From contig CATNCF010000004.1 in the NCBI GenBank assembly GCA_950097145.1, positions 62,001 to 126,000 on the forward strand: a DNA stretch of 64,000 bases. Direction: 5' to 3'. The notes beneath the pieces were generated by a model. The model saw only the letters and a list, made by a program, of their open reading frames with translations, did no database searches and was not told where the DNA came from. This document shows, in pieces, positions 53,058-61,807 of this stretch. Position 1 is the first letter of the stretch; each line of letters opens with the position of its first letter. Made by a program: the position numbers and the translations under genes. The DNA comes from an uncultured Lachnospiraceae bacterium. GTDB taxonomy: Bacteria > Bacillota > Clostridia > Lachnospirales > Lachnospiraceae.

Positions 53058-54722
53058 CTACTCAGTCTCAATAATTTCCTCTTCCTGCTGCTCCGTTACA
53101 GTAATGGAATCACCTTCCTCATGATTTCTTGGATCTAAAATTACCTGCTCCCCCTCGTCAATGCCTTGAGTAATCTCCGCGCACTCATCGGAAGTTACGC
53201 CTGTAGTAATGCTGCGCTTTTTCATAATGCCGTCTTCATTGACCCAGCAGAATGTGCCGTCTTTCCCAATATTCACTGCCTCTGTCGGCAAAACCAGTAC
53301 GTCCTCGGCCTCTGCTGCCTGGATGGTTACTTTGGCATCCACACCTAGAAAAATATTTTCATCTGGATTATCAATATGAACCGTTGCCGAAACAGACGCA
53401 GAAGAAACTGCCGCCTGGTTGCTTCCAGAAATTCCGGCTGATGCGATCCGGCTGATGCGCTTCACAGTACCCTGGTAAGTCTGCCCGGCAAACGTGATTT
53501 CAGCCTTCTGCCCTTCCTTCACCTTTTCGTACACATTTTTTGATAAAGTCACTTCAACATTCACATTTTCAATACTCTGCAAAGTAAATAACTGCATCCC
53601 CTGGGTAACGGTAGAACCTTCCATCACCTGTTTGTCTGAGATCACGCCGTCAAAATCTGCCAAAATCCCTTTTCTTCCTTCTGCAATCAGTTCCTCCAAA
53701 GATTTGCTCTCTAATTCCGCAAGATTATTATTTGTCCGCATCTGCTCCCTTGCCACACTGCTCAAAGCTCCGCTTTCTCCCTCTGCAATGGCTTTCTGGC
53801 TCTCTAAATTCCCCTTTAACTCTGCAAGCTCTGACTGTGCCGTCTGAAGCTTCTGCTGTAATCCTATGTCTGTGCCTTTATTTTCCATAATTCCTGACAG
53901 AGACGCCTGCAGTCCTTCCATCTGACCTCCCAGTTCTTCCATGCTCTGCTGTTTTTTCTCATAGTCATTCTTTGCATCGGTCAGATTTTTGTTTGCTTCA
54001 TTTAATTCTTCCCTTGCCTCCTCAAGAGCCTGGGCATCATTTTCTGCCGCCGCTGCTGCCGCGTCGAAATTTACCTGGGCTGTCTGCTGGGCAGACCCTG
54101 CTTTATCATAAGCTTTCTTTGCATCAGCCAGTTCCGCTTGCGCGGTTTCCAACTGCTTCTGCAGATCTTCTATCTGCTTCCCTATCTTCGTGGTTTCCTG
54201 CTGTTGTGCCGCCGCCTGCTGATTTGCCGCTCCCGTAAGAGCGCTGGTAAGGTTTTCTACTTCCTGTGTCTTGGCATTTACCTGTGCCTGCAGGGATGCT
54301 GCCTGAGTCCTCGCCGCTGCCTGGCGGTTTGCCGCCGCATTGGATTTATTTACACTGTCCTGATACCCCAGTTCATTGGCTCTGACAGTGAGTTCCGCTT
54401 TCTGATTCTGTTCCTCAAGATCCCTTAAATCAAAGGAAACCAGAGGTGTGCCGGCCTTCACAAAATCCCCTGTCTGAAAATCAGCCGCAGACACATTAGC
54501 ATTTACCGGTGAAAAAATTACCTTTTGTTCCCCGCTGACTACAGTACCGTTGGTTTCTACCGTTTCTGTTACGTCCCCGGTTTCCACTGTCATTGCCTCA
54601 ACTGTCATAGCTTGCGCCATGTCTTTTACACTGTTTGCCGCACGATTCAGTACAATCACCCCCCCGATTACCACAAGTACTGCTGCCGGAATCACAATTT
54701 TCAATACTTTTTTCTTTTTCAT
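53058..54722 (-). CDS. efflux adaptor (HlyD/MacA-like)
   Basis: A 554-residue membrane fusion protein. An N-terminal anchor helix (about 7-24), a lipoyl-like first half, a very long coiled coil (about 110-330, rich in Ala, Gln, Glu and Lys), the second lipoyl half ('ADFDGVISDKQVMEGSTVTQGMQLFTL') and a beta-barrel ('VEVTLSKNVYEKVKEGQKAEITF') are seen. It bridges MacB-like permeases and the envelope. It lies between the ATPase and permease genes, with short gaps. Confidence 0.9.
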   Translation of the reverse strand: MKKKKVLKIVIPAAVLVVIGGVIVLNRAANSVKDMAQAMTVEAMTVETGDVTETVETNGTVVSGEQKVIFSPVNANVSAADFQTGDFVKAGTPLVSFDLRDLEEQNQKAELTVRANELGYQDSVNKSNAAANRQAAARTQAASLQAQVNAKTQEVENLTSALTGAANQQAAAQQQETTKIGKQIEDLQKQLETAQAELADAKKAYDKAGSAQQTAQVNFDAAAAAAENDAQALEEAREELNEANKNLTDAKNDYEKKQQSMEELGGQMEGLQASLSGIMENKGTDIGLQQKLQTAQSELAELKGNLESQKAIAEGESGALSSVAREQMRTNNNLAELESKSLEELIAEGRKGILADFDGVISDKQVMEGSTVTQGMQLFTLQSIENVNVEVTLSKNVYEKVKEGQKAEITFAGQTYQGTVKRISRIASAGISGSNQAAVSSASVSATVHIDNPDENIFLGVDAKVTIQAAEAEDVLVLPTEAVNIGKDGTFCWVNEDGIMKKRSITTGVTSDECAEITQGIDEGEQVILDPRNHEEGDSITVTEQQEEEIIETE

Positions 54723-54724
54723 GA

Positions 54725-55432
54725 CTATGCCTCCTGTACTTTCTTTTCCGAATTACAATAATCTTCCACAATTCTTCCGTCCAGAATACGAACCACCCGG
54801 TCCGCCTGATCCGCAATCTCATTATCGTGGGTAATCAAGATAACGCTTCGCCCCAAATCATGAATACCCTTTAAAATATCCATAATCTCCCCGGTAGAAG
54901 CAGAATCCAGATTCCCCGTGGGCTCATCTGCAAGAATCACTGGAGGTTCCGCTGCAATGGCGCGGGCAATAGCCACCCTCTGCTGCTGTCCTCCCGACAT
55001 TTCTGAAGGCTTATGTTCCATCCGCTTTTCCAATCCTACTCGAGCCAGAGCTTCCTTCGCCAGCTTATGGCGCCGGCTTCTTCCGATTCCCCGGTAAATC
55101 AATGGAAGTTCCACATTTTCCAGGGCTGTCAGATTTGAAATCAGGTTAAATCCCTGAAAAATAAACCCAATTTCCTGATTCCTGATTTCTGACAATTGAT
55201 TATCCTTCAGTGATGACACATCCCTGCCATTTAGATAATAGGTACCGGAGGTAGGCACATCCAGACACCCCAGCATATTCATAAGCGTGGATTTCCCAGA
55301 TCCAGAATGTCCGATGATCGCTACAAATTCCCCTCTCTGGATTTTAAGATTCACATGATCCAGTGCGCGGACTTCATTCTCTCCAGGATTGTATATTTTA
55401 CACATATCCTGTACCTTAATTAAATTATCCAA
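54725..55432 (-). CDS. MacB/LolD-type ABC transporter ATPase
   Basis: A 235-residue ATPase. Walker A is GHSGSGKST near residue 42, the signature is MSGGQQQR, Walker B is '[15 protein letters not shown]', and '[24 protein letters not shown]' ends the domain. It is the first gene of the exporter operon, followed by adaptor and permease, and reads as the energy source for that complex. Confidence 0.95.
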   Translation of the reverse strand: MDNLIKVQDMCKIYNPGENEVRALDHVNLKIQRGEFVAIIGHSGSGKSTLMNMLGCLDVPTSGTYYLNGRDVSSLKDNQLSEIRNQEIGFIFQGFNLISNLTALENVELPLIYRGIGRSRRHKLAKEALARVGLEKRMEHKPSEMSGGQQQRVAIARAIAAEPPVILADEPTGNLDSASTGEIMDILKGIHDLGRSVILITHDNEIADQADRVVRILDGRIVEDYCNSEKKVQEA

Positions 55433-55527
55433 TGCATTTCCTTCCTTTCTATCCTTGCTTTTACCAATTTTATTATTTCTTTAATTTTCATCTTACGCTA
55501 TAATTCTTAAAGAATATATAAGATTAC

Positions 55528-55545
55528 CTTACAAAATTCTTACAA
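55528..55545. promoter_or_regulatory. direct repeats upstream of the exporter operon
   Basis: CTTACAA occurs at 55528-55534 and again at 55539-55545, exactly 11 bases apart, in the region shared by the exporter operon and the divergent dipeptidase gene. One-turn spacing of such heptamers is typical of sites for OmpR-family response regulators. No such regulator is in the window. Confidence 0.4.
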
Positions 55546-55646
55546 TCTATATAACGCTTAATAGAAAAGTTTTTCTCCAAAAATTTCCAGAAATGATTCA
55601 TACTATTTTGCAATCATCTTTCATAATTATAATAAGGAGGTACCAT

Positions 55647-56663
55647 ATGAAAGTCATTGATATGCACTGCGACACCATTTCAAAACTTTATCAGGAACGA
55701 GATCAGCAGAACATCAGTCTTAGAAACAATCCATTTCAAGTAGATCTGATGAAAATGAAATCATCCGGTTACCTGTTACAGAATTTTGCCCTGTTCATTG
55801 ATCTGGGTGAGACAAATTCTCCTTATGAAACATTTTTGAAACAGCTTTCTCTGTTTCAAGAGGAAATTCATAAAAATTCCGACATACTTTCCCCTGCTGT
55901 GTCTTATTCACAAATACTTGCAAATGAAAAACAGGGGAAAATGTCTGCACTGCTGACATTAGAGGAGGGGGAGGTTTGCGGCGGCAGTCTGGAACGGCTG
56001 CAGAAAATTTATGATTTTGGCATAAGAATGATGACCTTTACGTGGAATTTTCCCAACAGCCTGGGTTTTCCAGCGGAACCTGCGCCTTTTTTCCAACTGA
56101 AATACCATCCAGAGGGACAGGCAGAATCTTTGAACTACTCACGTCAGGAAAAAGGACTGACTCACCAGGGCATAGAATTTCTGGAAGAAATGGAGCGTCT
56201 CGGAATCATAGCAGATGTTTCGCATTTATCTGACCAGGGAATCCAGGACGTGTGCAGATTTGCCAGGAAACCATTTTGCGCCAGCCATTCCAACGCCAGA
56301 AGCCTCTGCCAGCGGGGACGTAATCTGCCAGACAGCCTCATTCGCGCCATTGCTGGGAACGGCGGTGTCATCGGTGTAAATTATTATGGTCCTTTTCTCT
56401 CAGAGATACCAGACAAAACGAACCAGTATTTCAGCCGTATCAAGGATATTGCCTTACATATCAGGCATATTTCAGACCTGGGCGGCATATCCTGTATAGG
56501 TCTCGGTTCTGATTTTGACGGAATTGACGACAATCTGGAACTGAAAAACTGCAGTATGATGGAATTACTGGCACAGGAATTAAAAAAATGCGGATTTTAT
56601 GAAAGTGAAATCGAACAGATCTTTTATCGGAATGTACTGGATTTCTATCAGGAATTATTATAG
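55647..56663 (+). CDS. membrane dipeptidase family (peptidase M19)
   Basis: A 338-residue zinc dipeptidase. Metal and active-site motifs are 'VIDMHCDTISK' (H-x-D), 'LTLEEGE' (Glu), 'ADVSHLSDQG', 'ASHSNARSLC' and 'IGLGSDFDGID'. No signal peptide is visible, so it is probably cytoplasmic. I choose the ATG at 55647, with AAGGAGG upstream; the longest frame adds 18 codons. An operon with the NlpC/P60 gene 13 bases downstream suggests peptide recycling from cell wall. Confidence 0.94.
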   Translation: MKVIDMHCDTISKLYQERDQQNISLRNNPFQVDLMKMKSSGYLLQNFALFIDLGETNSPYETFLKQLSLFQEEIHKNSDILSPAVSYSQILANEKQGKMSALLTLEEGEVCGGSLERLQKIYDFGIRMMTFTWNFPNSLGFPAEPAPFFQLKYHPEGQAESLNYSRQEKGLTHQGIEFLEEMERLGIIADVSHLSDQGIQDVCRFARKPFCASHSNARSLCQRGRNLPDSLIRAIAGNGGVIGVNYYGPFLSEIPDKTNQYFSRIKDIALHIRHISDLGGISCIGLGSDFDGIDDNLELKNCSMMELLAQELKKCGFYESEIEQIFYRNVLDFYQELL

Positions 56664-56676
56664 AAAAGGAGTTTTT

Positions 56677-57516
56677 ATGCAGGAAGCTATTGTCACTGTC
56701 CCAAAAACAGCGCTTTATGAATCAATCTCCCTTAAGAATCATTGTCTGGCCGGAGAGAATGTTTCAGATGAACTAATGTCTGGCTGGACAATCCATGTCC
56801 AGGACTGCCAGAGAAATTTTCTGAAAATCACCACCCAATACGGATACAGTGGATGGCTGAGCACCTCAGATGTAAGAAAACTGCCCAGACTGGAGTCTTC
56901 CATATGGAACAATTCCCAGTCTTCCCTTTTTCTCACCCAGCGTCTCACAGATGTTCTAGCTTCCCCAAAAGTACAAGCCCCTGTTTTATCTACATTGTTT
57001 ATGGGAAGCCTGGTAATCCCATATGGCTGTCCCCATGACGGCTGGCAGAAGGTACAACTTGCCTGCGGTTCATTTGGTTATGTCCCTTCCATTGCTGTAT
57101 CTTCCCAGCCAGTGTCAGACTTAAATGATCCGGATAACCTGCGCTCTTCCATTTTAGATTACGCCTTATCCTATCTGGGAACCCAGTACCGCTGGGGAGG
57201 CAAAACCCATGAAGGCATTGACTGCTCTGGACTTGCCTTTATGAGTTATTACATGTGCGGCATTTTTATTTACCGGGACGCTGTGATTCATCCAGGTTAT
57301 CCAGTTAAAAAAATTCCTTTTTCACAGATAAAACCAGCAGATCTTCTGTATTTCCCTGGGCATGTGGCATTATACCTTGGAAACAGTAAATATATCCATT
57401 CCACCGGAAACTTGAAGAGTTTCGGCTGTGTGATCAACAGCCTGAATCCCCGCGACCAGGATTACCGTGCAGATCTGGCAGAGTGTTTCCATGCGGCTGG
57501 CAGTGTATTTTGTTAG
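56677..57516 (+). CDS. NlpC/P60 family hydrolase with SH3-like domains
   Basis: A 279-residue protein. Two SH3-like segments (about 1-75 and 80-150) precede an NlpC/P60 domain with the catalytic Cys in 'HEGIDCSGLAFMSYY', His in 'FPGHVALYLGN', and 'YIHSTGNLKSF'. This resembles YkfC-type gamma-D-glutamyl-L-diamino acid endopeptidases. No signal peptide is seen, fitting a cytoplasmic recycling enzyme like YkfC, and the neighbour is a dipeptidase. I choose the ATG at 56677, with AAAGGAG upstream. Confidence 0.9.
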   Translation: MQEAIVTVPKTALYESISLKNHCLAGENVSDELMSGWTIHVQDCQRNFLKITTQYGYSGWLSTSDVRKLPRLESSIWNNSQSSLFLTQRLTDVLASPKVQAPVLSTLFMGSLVIPYGCPHDGWQKVQLACGSFGYVPSIAVSSQPVSDLNDPDNLRSSILDYALSYLGTQYRWGGKTHEGIDCSGLAFMSYYMCGIFIYRDAVIHPGYPVKKIPFSQIKPADLLYFPGHVALYLGNSKYIHSTGNLKSFGCVINSLNPRDQDYRADLAECFHAAGSVFC

Positions 57517-57546
57517 GTGGATATTATTATTTCGGCCATTATAAAG

Positions 57547-57586
57547 CAAAAAGGAAACAGTCTTCTTGCGGACTGTCTCCCTTTTT
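57547..57586. terminator. bidirectional terminator between NlpC/P60 and cysK genes
   Basis: AAAAAGG-AAACAGTC pairs with GACTGT-CTCCCTTTTT around an 8-base loop. Runs of A and T on either side serve both converging genes. Confidence 0.8.
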
Positions 57587-57608
57587 AATTTTGATAAAAA
57601 ATTTTACC

Positions 57609-58538
57609 TTATGCCCCAAACAGCGGCGTAGAGAAATACCGCTCTGCTGTGTCTGGTAAAATCGTAACCACTGTCTTGCCTGGACCAAGTTTTCTGGCCA
57701 GTTTTATGGCGGCAGCCACATTCGTTCCGCTGGAAATACCACACATAATTCCTTCCCTGGAAGCAAGCCGCCTGGAAGTGTCTAGAGCTTCTTCATCTGT
57801 AATAATGCAGACCTCATCATAAATCTGCTGATTTAAAATCTCCGGTATCAGTCCATCCCCGATTCCCATCTGCAAATGTGTTCCAATGGAGCCGCCAGAG
57901 AGAATTGCCGCATGTTCTGGCTCGACAGCCCAGATCTCCATATCCGGATTTTTTTCCTTTAACGTCTCTCCCACTCCTGTGATCGTACCTCCTGTACCAA
58001 TTCCAGAACAAAAGCCATGAATGGAACCATCCGCCTGCTCTAAGATCTCAAGCCCTGTCTGTATCTTATGTACTGCAGGATTTGCAGGATTTTCAAATTG
58101 CTGGGGAACAAATACCCTGGGATCTTTCCTGGCCATATCAAGAGCTGTCTGAAGACACTCCTCAATACAAGCTCCGATATTTCCTGCATCATGAATTAAA
58201 ATCACCTCAGCCCCATAATGTTCCACCAGTTTTCTCCGTTCCTCACTAACAGAATCCGGCATGATAATTTTTGTCTCATATCCCCGCACAGCGCCCACCA
58301 AAGCCAAGCCAATCCCCTGATTTCCACTGGTGGGTTCTACAATTACCGTATCCTTGTGAATTAATCCCTGAGCTTCTGCTTCCCGGATCATATTATACGC
58401 CGTCCTGGTCTTGATGGAACCTCCCACATTCAATCCCTCAAACTTTACAAGAATCTGTGCACTCCCTGGTTCTGCCATATGCTTCAGGCGAATCAGAGGC
58501 GTATTTCCCATTGCTTCTAAAATATTTTCATAAATCAT
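57609..58538 (-). CDS. cysK: cysteine synthase family protein with variant active-site motifs
   Basis: A 309-residue fold-type II PLP enzyme that probably makes cysteine from O-acetylserine and sulfide. The PLP Lys lies in 'GGSIKTRTAYNM' (canonical is S-V-K-D-R). The substrate loop is 'PTSGNQGIGLA' (canonical is TSGNTG), and the phosphate loop 'GTGGTITG' is normal. 'SGTNVAAAIKLA' near the C-terminus is typical. The two substitutions make the exact substrate uncertain; other nucleophiles or diaminopropionate-type products are possible. Single gene. Confidence 0.83.
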   Translation of the reverse strand: MIYENILEAMGNTPLIRLKHMAEPGSAQILVKFEGLNVGGSIKTRTAYNMIREAEAQGLIHKDTVIVEPTSGNQGIGLALVGAVRGYETKIIMPDSVSEERRKLVEHYGAEVILIHDAGNIGACIEECLQTALDMARKDPRVFVPQQFENPANPAVHKIQTGLEILEQADGSIHGFCSGIGTGGTITGVGETLKEKNPDMEIWAVEPEHAAILSGGSIGTHLQMGIGDGLIPEILNQQIYDEVCIITDEEALDTSRRLASREGIMCGISSGTNVAAAIKLARKLGPGKTVVTILPDTAERYFSTPLFGA

Positions 58539-58580
58539 AATCGTTCTGCCTTCTTTACTTTACGCAGCATTGCGCATATT

Positions 58581-58611
58581 TAAAAATAGCAGCAACCCTT
58601 TGGTCACTGCT
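58581..58611 (-). terminator. terminator after the initiator tRNA
   Basis: AGCAG-TGACC pairs with GGTTG-CTGCT around a 4-base loop (two G-T pairs), followed on the minus strand by ATTTTTA. It starts eight bases after the tRNA end. Confidence 0.75.
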
Positions 58612-58618
58612 GTGTAAA

Positions 58619-58692
58619 TTGCGGGGGCAGGATTTGAACCTGCGGCCTTCGGGTTATGAGCCCGACGAGCTTCCAGACTGCTCCACCCCGCG
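58619..58692 (-). tRNA. initiator tRNA-Met (CAT anticodon)
   Basis: A 74-base cloverleaf on the minus strand. The acceptor CGCGGGG/CCCCGCA leaves the 1-72 pair C-A unpaired, and the anticodon loop CTCATAA sits on GGG/CCC pairs; both mark initiator tRNA. The T-arm GCAGG-TTCAAAT-CCTGC is complete. CCA is not encoded. Between a consensus promoter and a terminator. Confidence 0.97.
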
Positions 58693-58704
58693 CTGACGAA
58701 GTAT

Positions 58705-58733
58705 ATTATATGACAAATCATGGAAAATGTCAA
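58705..58733 (-). promoter_or_regulatory. consensus promoter of the initiator tRNA
   Basis: Perfect TTGACA (58728-58733), a 17-base spacer and perfect TATAAT (58705-58710) on the minus strand, 12 bases before the tRNA. Confidence 0.95.
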
Positions 58734-58801
58734 ATTTTTTCTTCGTACTTTTATTTTATGCATTGCTGATAAATAATATTCCACAAAATTCCAACACTTT
58801 T

Positions 58802-59266
58802 CTACTCCTCTGCATTTTCCAATGGAATCACCTGAATTTCTGTATTTCCAGTCCGGGCGCTTTCCAACAGCGCCTCTGACATTTTTGTGAAATTGACTCC
58901 GGAATTCGTAGCCCCCGTTAATAGATCAACATCCTCCATACCCTGTTTTTCTAATAGCTGAGCCGCATAAGTACGAGTATAACGGTTTGGATATGTCCCC
59001 GCAACCGAATTCATATTCCGCATGTAAGCACAGTCCCAGGATTTGATAAATCCCGCCTTATTTCTTGCATTATATTCCACATTCACAATTTTATGATTCA
59101 TGACACAGATAGTAACATATTCTTTCCATCCAAAATCATAATCTGACATTACCGCCGTATAATATCCGTCTATAAATTCACTCTCTTCCTTGTTTTTTCC
59201 ACATCCAGAAATTGCGATGCAGAGAAATAAACCAAACAGTATCCCTGAAATTACATATTTCCTCAT
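58802..59266 (-). CDS. FMN-binding-domain-like lipoprotein
   Basis: A 154-residue lipoprotein (lipobox 'ISGC', Cys about 22). The rest resembles a single FMN_bind domain: 'DGYYTAVMSDYDFGWKEYVTI' and 'DLLTGATNSGVNFTKMSEAL', where D-x-x-T-G-A-T is close to the flavinylation motif D-G-x-[ST]-G-A-T. Covalent FMN is possible but needs a flavin transferase elsewhere. It starts five bases after the chemoreceptor stop, with AGGAGG inside that gene's end; the two are co-expressed, so it may be a sensing partner. Confidence 0.78.
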   Translation of the reverse strand: MRKYVISGILFGLFLCIAISGCGKNKEESEFIDGYYTAVMSDYDFGWKEYVTICVMNHKIVNVEYNARNKAGFIKSWDCAYMRNMNSVAGTYPNRYTRTYAAQLLEKQGMEDVDLLTGATNSGVNFTKMSEALLESARTGNTEIQVIPLENAEE

Positions 59267-59271
59267 CTTAA

Positions 59272-61227
59272 CTAAAACCTCCTTAACTGGAAACGTCCAG
59301 ATACACTCTGCAGTTTTTCTGCCTGCTTATTGAGCCTCTGGCTGGCTGTGGTACTCTCATAACTTGCATCCAGATTCTTCTGGGCAAACTCATTAATCTG
59401 TTCAATTTGATCAGTCATATTTTCCAGAGAATCTTTCTGGACAGCCACCGCCTCTCCAAGGCGTTCTGTAATTTTTGAAATCTCATTGGAAACATTCTCA
59501 ATTTCCTCAAAGGATTCTGCCGCCTGTTTCGCATACCGAACGCCATGTTGTATCGCATACTGGGAATTGGTAATTACCTCTGAAGCATGTTGTGCAGATT
59601 CTGTACTCTGTGCCGCAAGACTGCGCACTTCAGCGGCGACCACTGCAAATCCTTTTCCCATTTCTCCTGCTCTGCTTGCTTCCACGGATGCATTCAGGGC
59701 TAAAATATTGGTCTGCTGTGCGATATCTTCCAACAGCTTATTAATTTTATTAATCTCAACCGCATTTTCATGAATGTCCTCCATCGCATTCAGAAGATTT
59801 TTCATATTTTCATCACCAGTACTAAGACTTTCTTTCGCCTTCTCCATCAGCTCCCCGGCATGTCTGGTATTATCATTCACCTCACGGATATTTTCTTCAA
59901 TGGCTCTTGTCTCTTCCGTCAGAACCATTAGAGAATTAGACTGTTCTGTAGAACCGTCATGTACCATAGACGCGCTTTCAGATACCGTTTTTGCCGTCTG
60001 AAGAACCTCTGCTGAAGATTCCTGCACAGATCTCAACATAGTGTTCAAGGATACAATAATTTTCTCTAAAGCATCTTTAATCTGTATGAAATCTCCTTGA
60101 AATTCTTCTTCAATAGAAACATCAAAATTTCCTTCTGAAATACTGGATAAAACACTGGAGAGCTGTGAAATATAACCATTAATTCCAGAAATAGTATTAT
60201 TCAATGCCATAGACAATACCTGCGTCTCATCCTTAGTCTTAACAATGTCCGCAGGAGTTTTCAAATCTCCTTTTTCCAAGAGTTCAATTCGCCCTGTAAC
60301 TGTCTTCAAGGACTTTCGGATCCTTGATGAGAATCCCACAATAATTAATACAGCCAGGACCAGCATCAGCACAGTAAGAATAATTCCCACCACAATACTA
60401 TCCTGGGCTGGACCCATAAAATCATTACATGGCACAATAATTACCAGGTACCAGTTGGCTCCATTTATGGGAACATAGCTTATTAATTTGCTATCTTTTT
60501 CGTAGCTTAAAGACATTACCCCGCTTTCTCCTGAAACAACCTTTTTTTCTAATTCCTCCGAACCTGTATATTCTGCCAGATCTATCTGGTTATAAACCAG
60601 CTCTGTATCCCGGTTTCCCATAACCTTTCCATCAGAATTTACAATAAATGATTCTCCATTTGCACTAACATTAATACTGTTAAGCACATCATTTAAAACA
60701 TCATATTTATAACTTCCAACAAGATAATAAAGTACTTCACCTTCTCCATCAAGAACAGGCTTTCCTACTGCAAGTTCCAGTTGTCCGCTGCTTGCATCCA
60801 CATCATCCACTACCACATTCTCTGTTTCCTGAAGCAGTGAAAATAACTTCCTCTCTTGTAAAGACTGAGGACAGGAATTTACTCCAACAGATAAGGCTCC
60901 CTCAGTATCATACAGTCCCAGCCAAGTAAATTCAATTCCGCTCGCAGCATTTTCCAACACTTCAAACTTCTGTTTTTCTGTAGATTTGTCATTTGTAATC
61001 ATTTCATTATCGCTAATCATAATAATACGGTCTGCAAGTACATGAATATTTCCTTCTACACTCTGAGATGCTGTCTTTGTCATAGACGGCAACACATTTG
61101 ATAAAATCGTATCAGTCAAAGACGTCATAGAACGTGACATCAAGGAAACTAATACCACTGCCAAAAGCATTACAATAAAAATAGTGGTGATTAATATTTT
61201 ACCGCTGATGCTTCTTCTTGCTTTCAC
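59272..61227 (-). CDS. methyl-accepting chemotaxis protein
   Basis: A 651-residue chemoreceptor with a membrane helix at about 8-30, an extracellular dCache-type sensor (about 32-275), a second helix (about 280-303), HAMP (about 304-360) and a signalling domain whose tip reads '[38 protein letters not shown]'. The tip has EASRAG rather than EAARAG. The start is GTG with AGGAGG eight bases upstream. It is followed directly by the FMN-binding-like lipoprotein. The ligand is unknown. Confidence 0.92.
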   Translation of the reverse strand: MKARRSISGKILITTIFIVMLLAVVLVSLMSRSMTSLTDTILSNVLPSMTKTASQSVEGNIHVLADRIIMISDNEMITNDKSTEKQKFEVLENAASGIEFTWLGLYDTEGALSVGVNSCPQSLQERKLFSLLQETENVVVDDVDASSGQLELAVGKPVLDGEGEVLYYLVGSYKYDVLNDVLNSINVSANGESFIVNSDGKVMGNRDTELVYNQIDLAEYTGSEELEKKVVSGESGVMSLSYEKDSKLISYVPINGANWYLVIIVPCNDFMGPAQDSIVVGIILTVLMLVLAVLIIVGFSSRIRKSLKTVTGRIELLEKGDLKTPADIVKTKDETQVLSMALNNTISGINGYISQLSSVLSSISEGNFDVSIEEEFQGDFIQIKDALEKIIVSLNTMLRSVQESSAEVLQTAKTVSESASMVHDGSTEQSNSLMVLTEETRAIEENIREVNDNTRHAGELMEKAKESLSTGDENMKNLLNAMEDIHENAVEINKINKLLEDIAQQTNILALNASVEASRAGEMGKGFAVVAAEVRSLAAQSTESAQHASEVITNSQYAIQHGVRYAKQAAESFEEIENVSNEISKITERLGEAVAVQKDSLENMTDQIEQINEFAQKNLDASYESTTASQRLNKQAEKLQSVSGRFQLRRF

Positions 61228-61697
61228 TTTTCATACCTCCTAGTCTCATATATGTATTCCCGGATTCTCTTTGTACCTGATCTTGCGAAAAGATTTTTTT
61301 TTCAGATGTATACAAATTTATGAAGCGTACATGGATGGTACGTGGATGAAATTTGTGTGCATTTGGAAAAAATCAACCGTAAAAACAGGTATCAGGGAGA
61401 TTCCGAGCGTACATTTATATTTTTGCTGTGCTGCATATAGGAATATTTTACTATATTATTTTGACAAATTCAATCTTGATCTCTGGTTTAAATTCTGACA
61501 ATCATATGTTTCTATAAACGCTGTTGCCGAAATTTACATCATAGTATTTATCTGCGATTCAGAGATTAACATTGGACTCTGTAACGCTATGAAATTTACT
61601 GGAAGGTATTTTTATGATTCAAAAATATCCATGTATCATTGAATTATGGGAGAAATAAATATGTAATAGCAAGGTGCTTTTCCTGTTTTTAACTTCC
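61228..61697. other. 470-base intergenic region
   Basis: Divergent spacer between the chemoreceptor and the decarboxylase. I see no credible gene (the 75-codon frame at 61271 has no ribosome binding site and poor composition), no flagellar-type promoter and no known riboswitch. It is very AT-rich. Confidence 0.5.
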
Positions 61698-61726
61698 TTT
61701 ACAATCTACAGACTTCTTGCTATAAT
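61698..61726 (+). promoter_or_regulatory. promoter of the decarboxylase gene
   Basis: TTTACA (61698-61703), 17 bases and perfect TATAAT (61721-61726). The start codon is 82 bases downstream, with AAAGGAG before it. Confidence 0.8.
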
Positions 61727-61807
61727 GAAGACACGAAAATTTCATAGAAAATTGGTATTTTTCATTACCTTTTTATTGCTTTAAAACAAAGAGTAAAGGA
61801 GACTATC

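Noticed and set aside
58560-58784. 74-codon frame over the tRNA
   Set aside because: Covers the promoter, the initiator tRNA and its terminator.
61271-61498. 75-codon plus-strand frame
   Set aside because: No ribosome binding site and unlikely composition (many Phe, Tyr, Lys) from AT-rich spacer.
61228-61700. c-di-GMP riboswitch in the chemoreceptor or decarboxylase leader
   Set aside because: I looked for the GEMM core and tetraloop-receptor pattern and found none.
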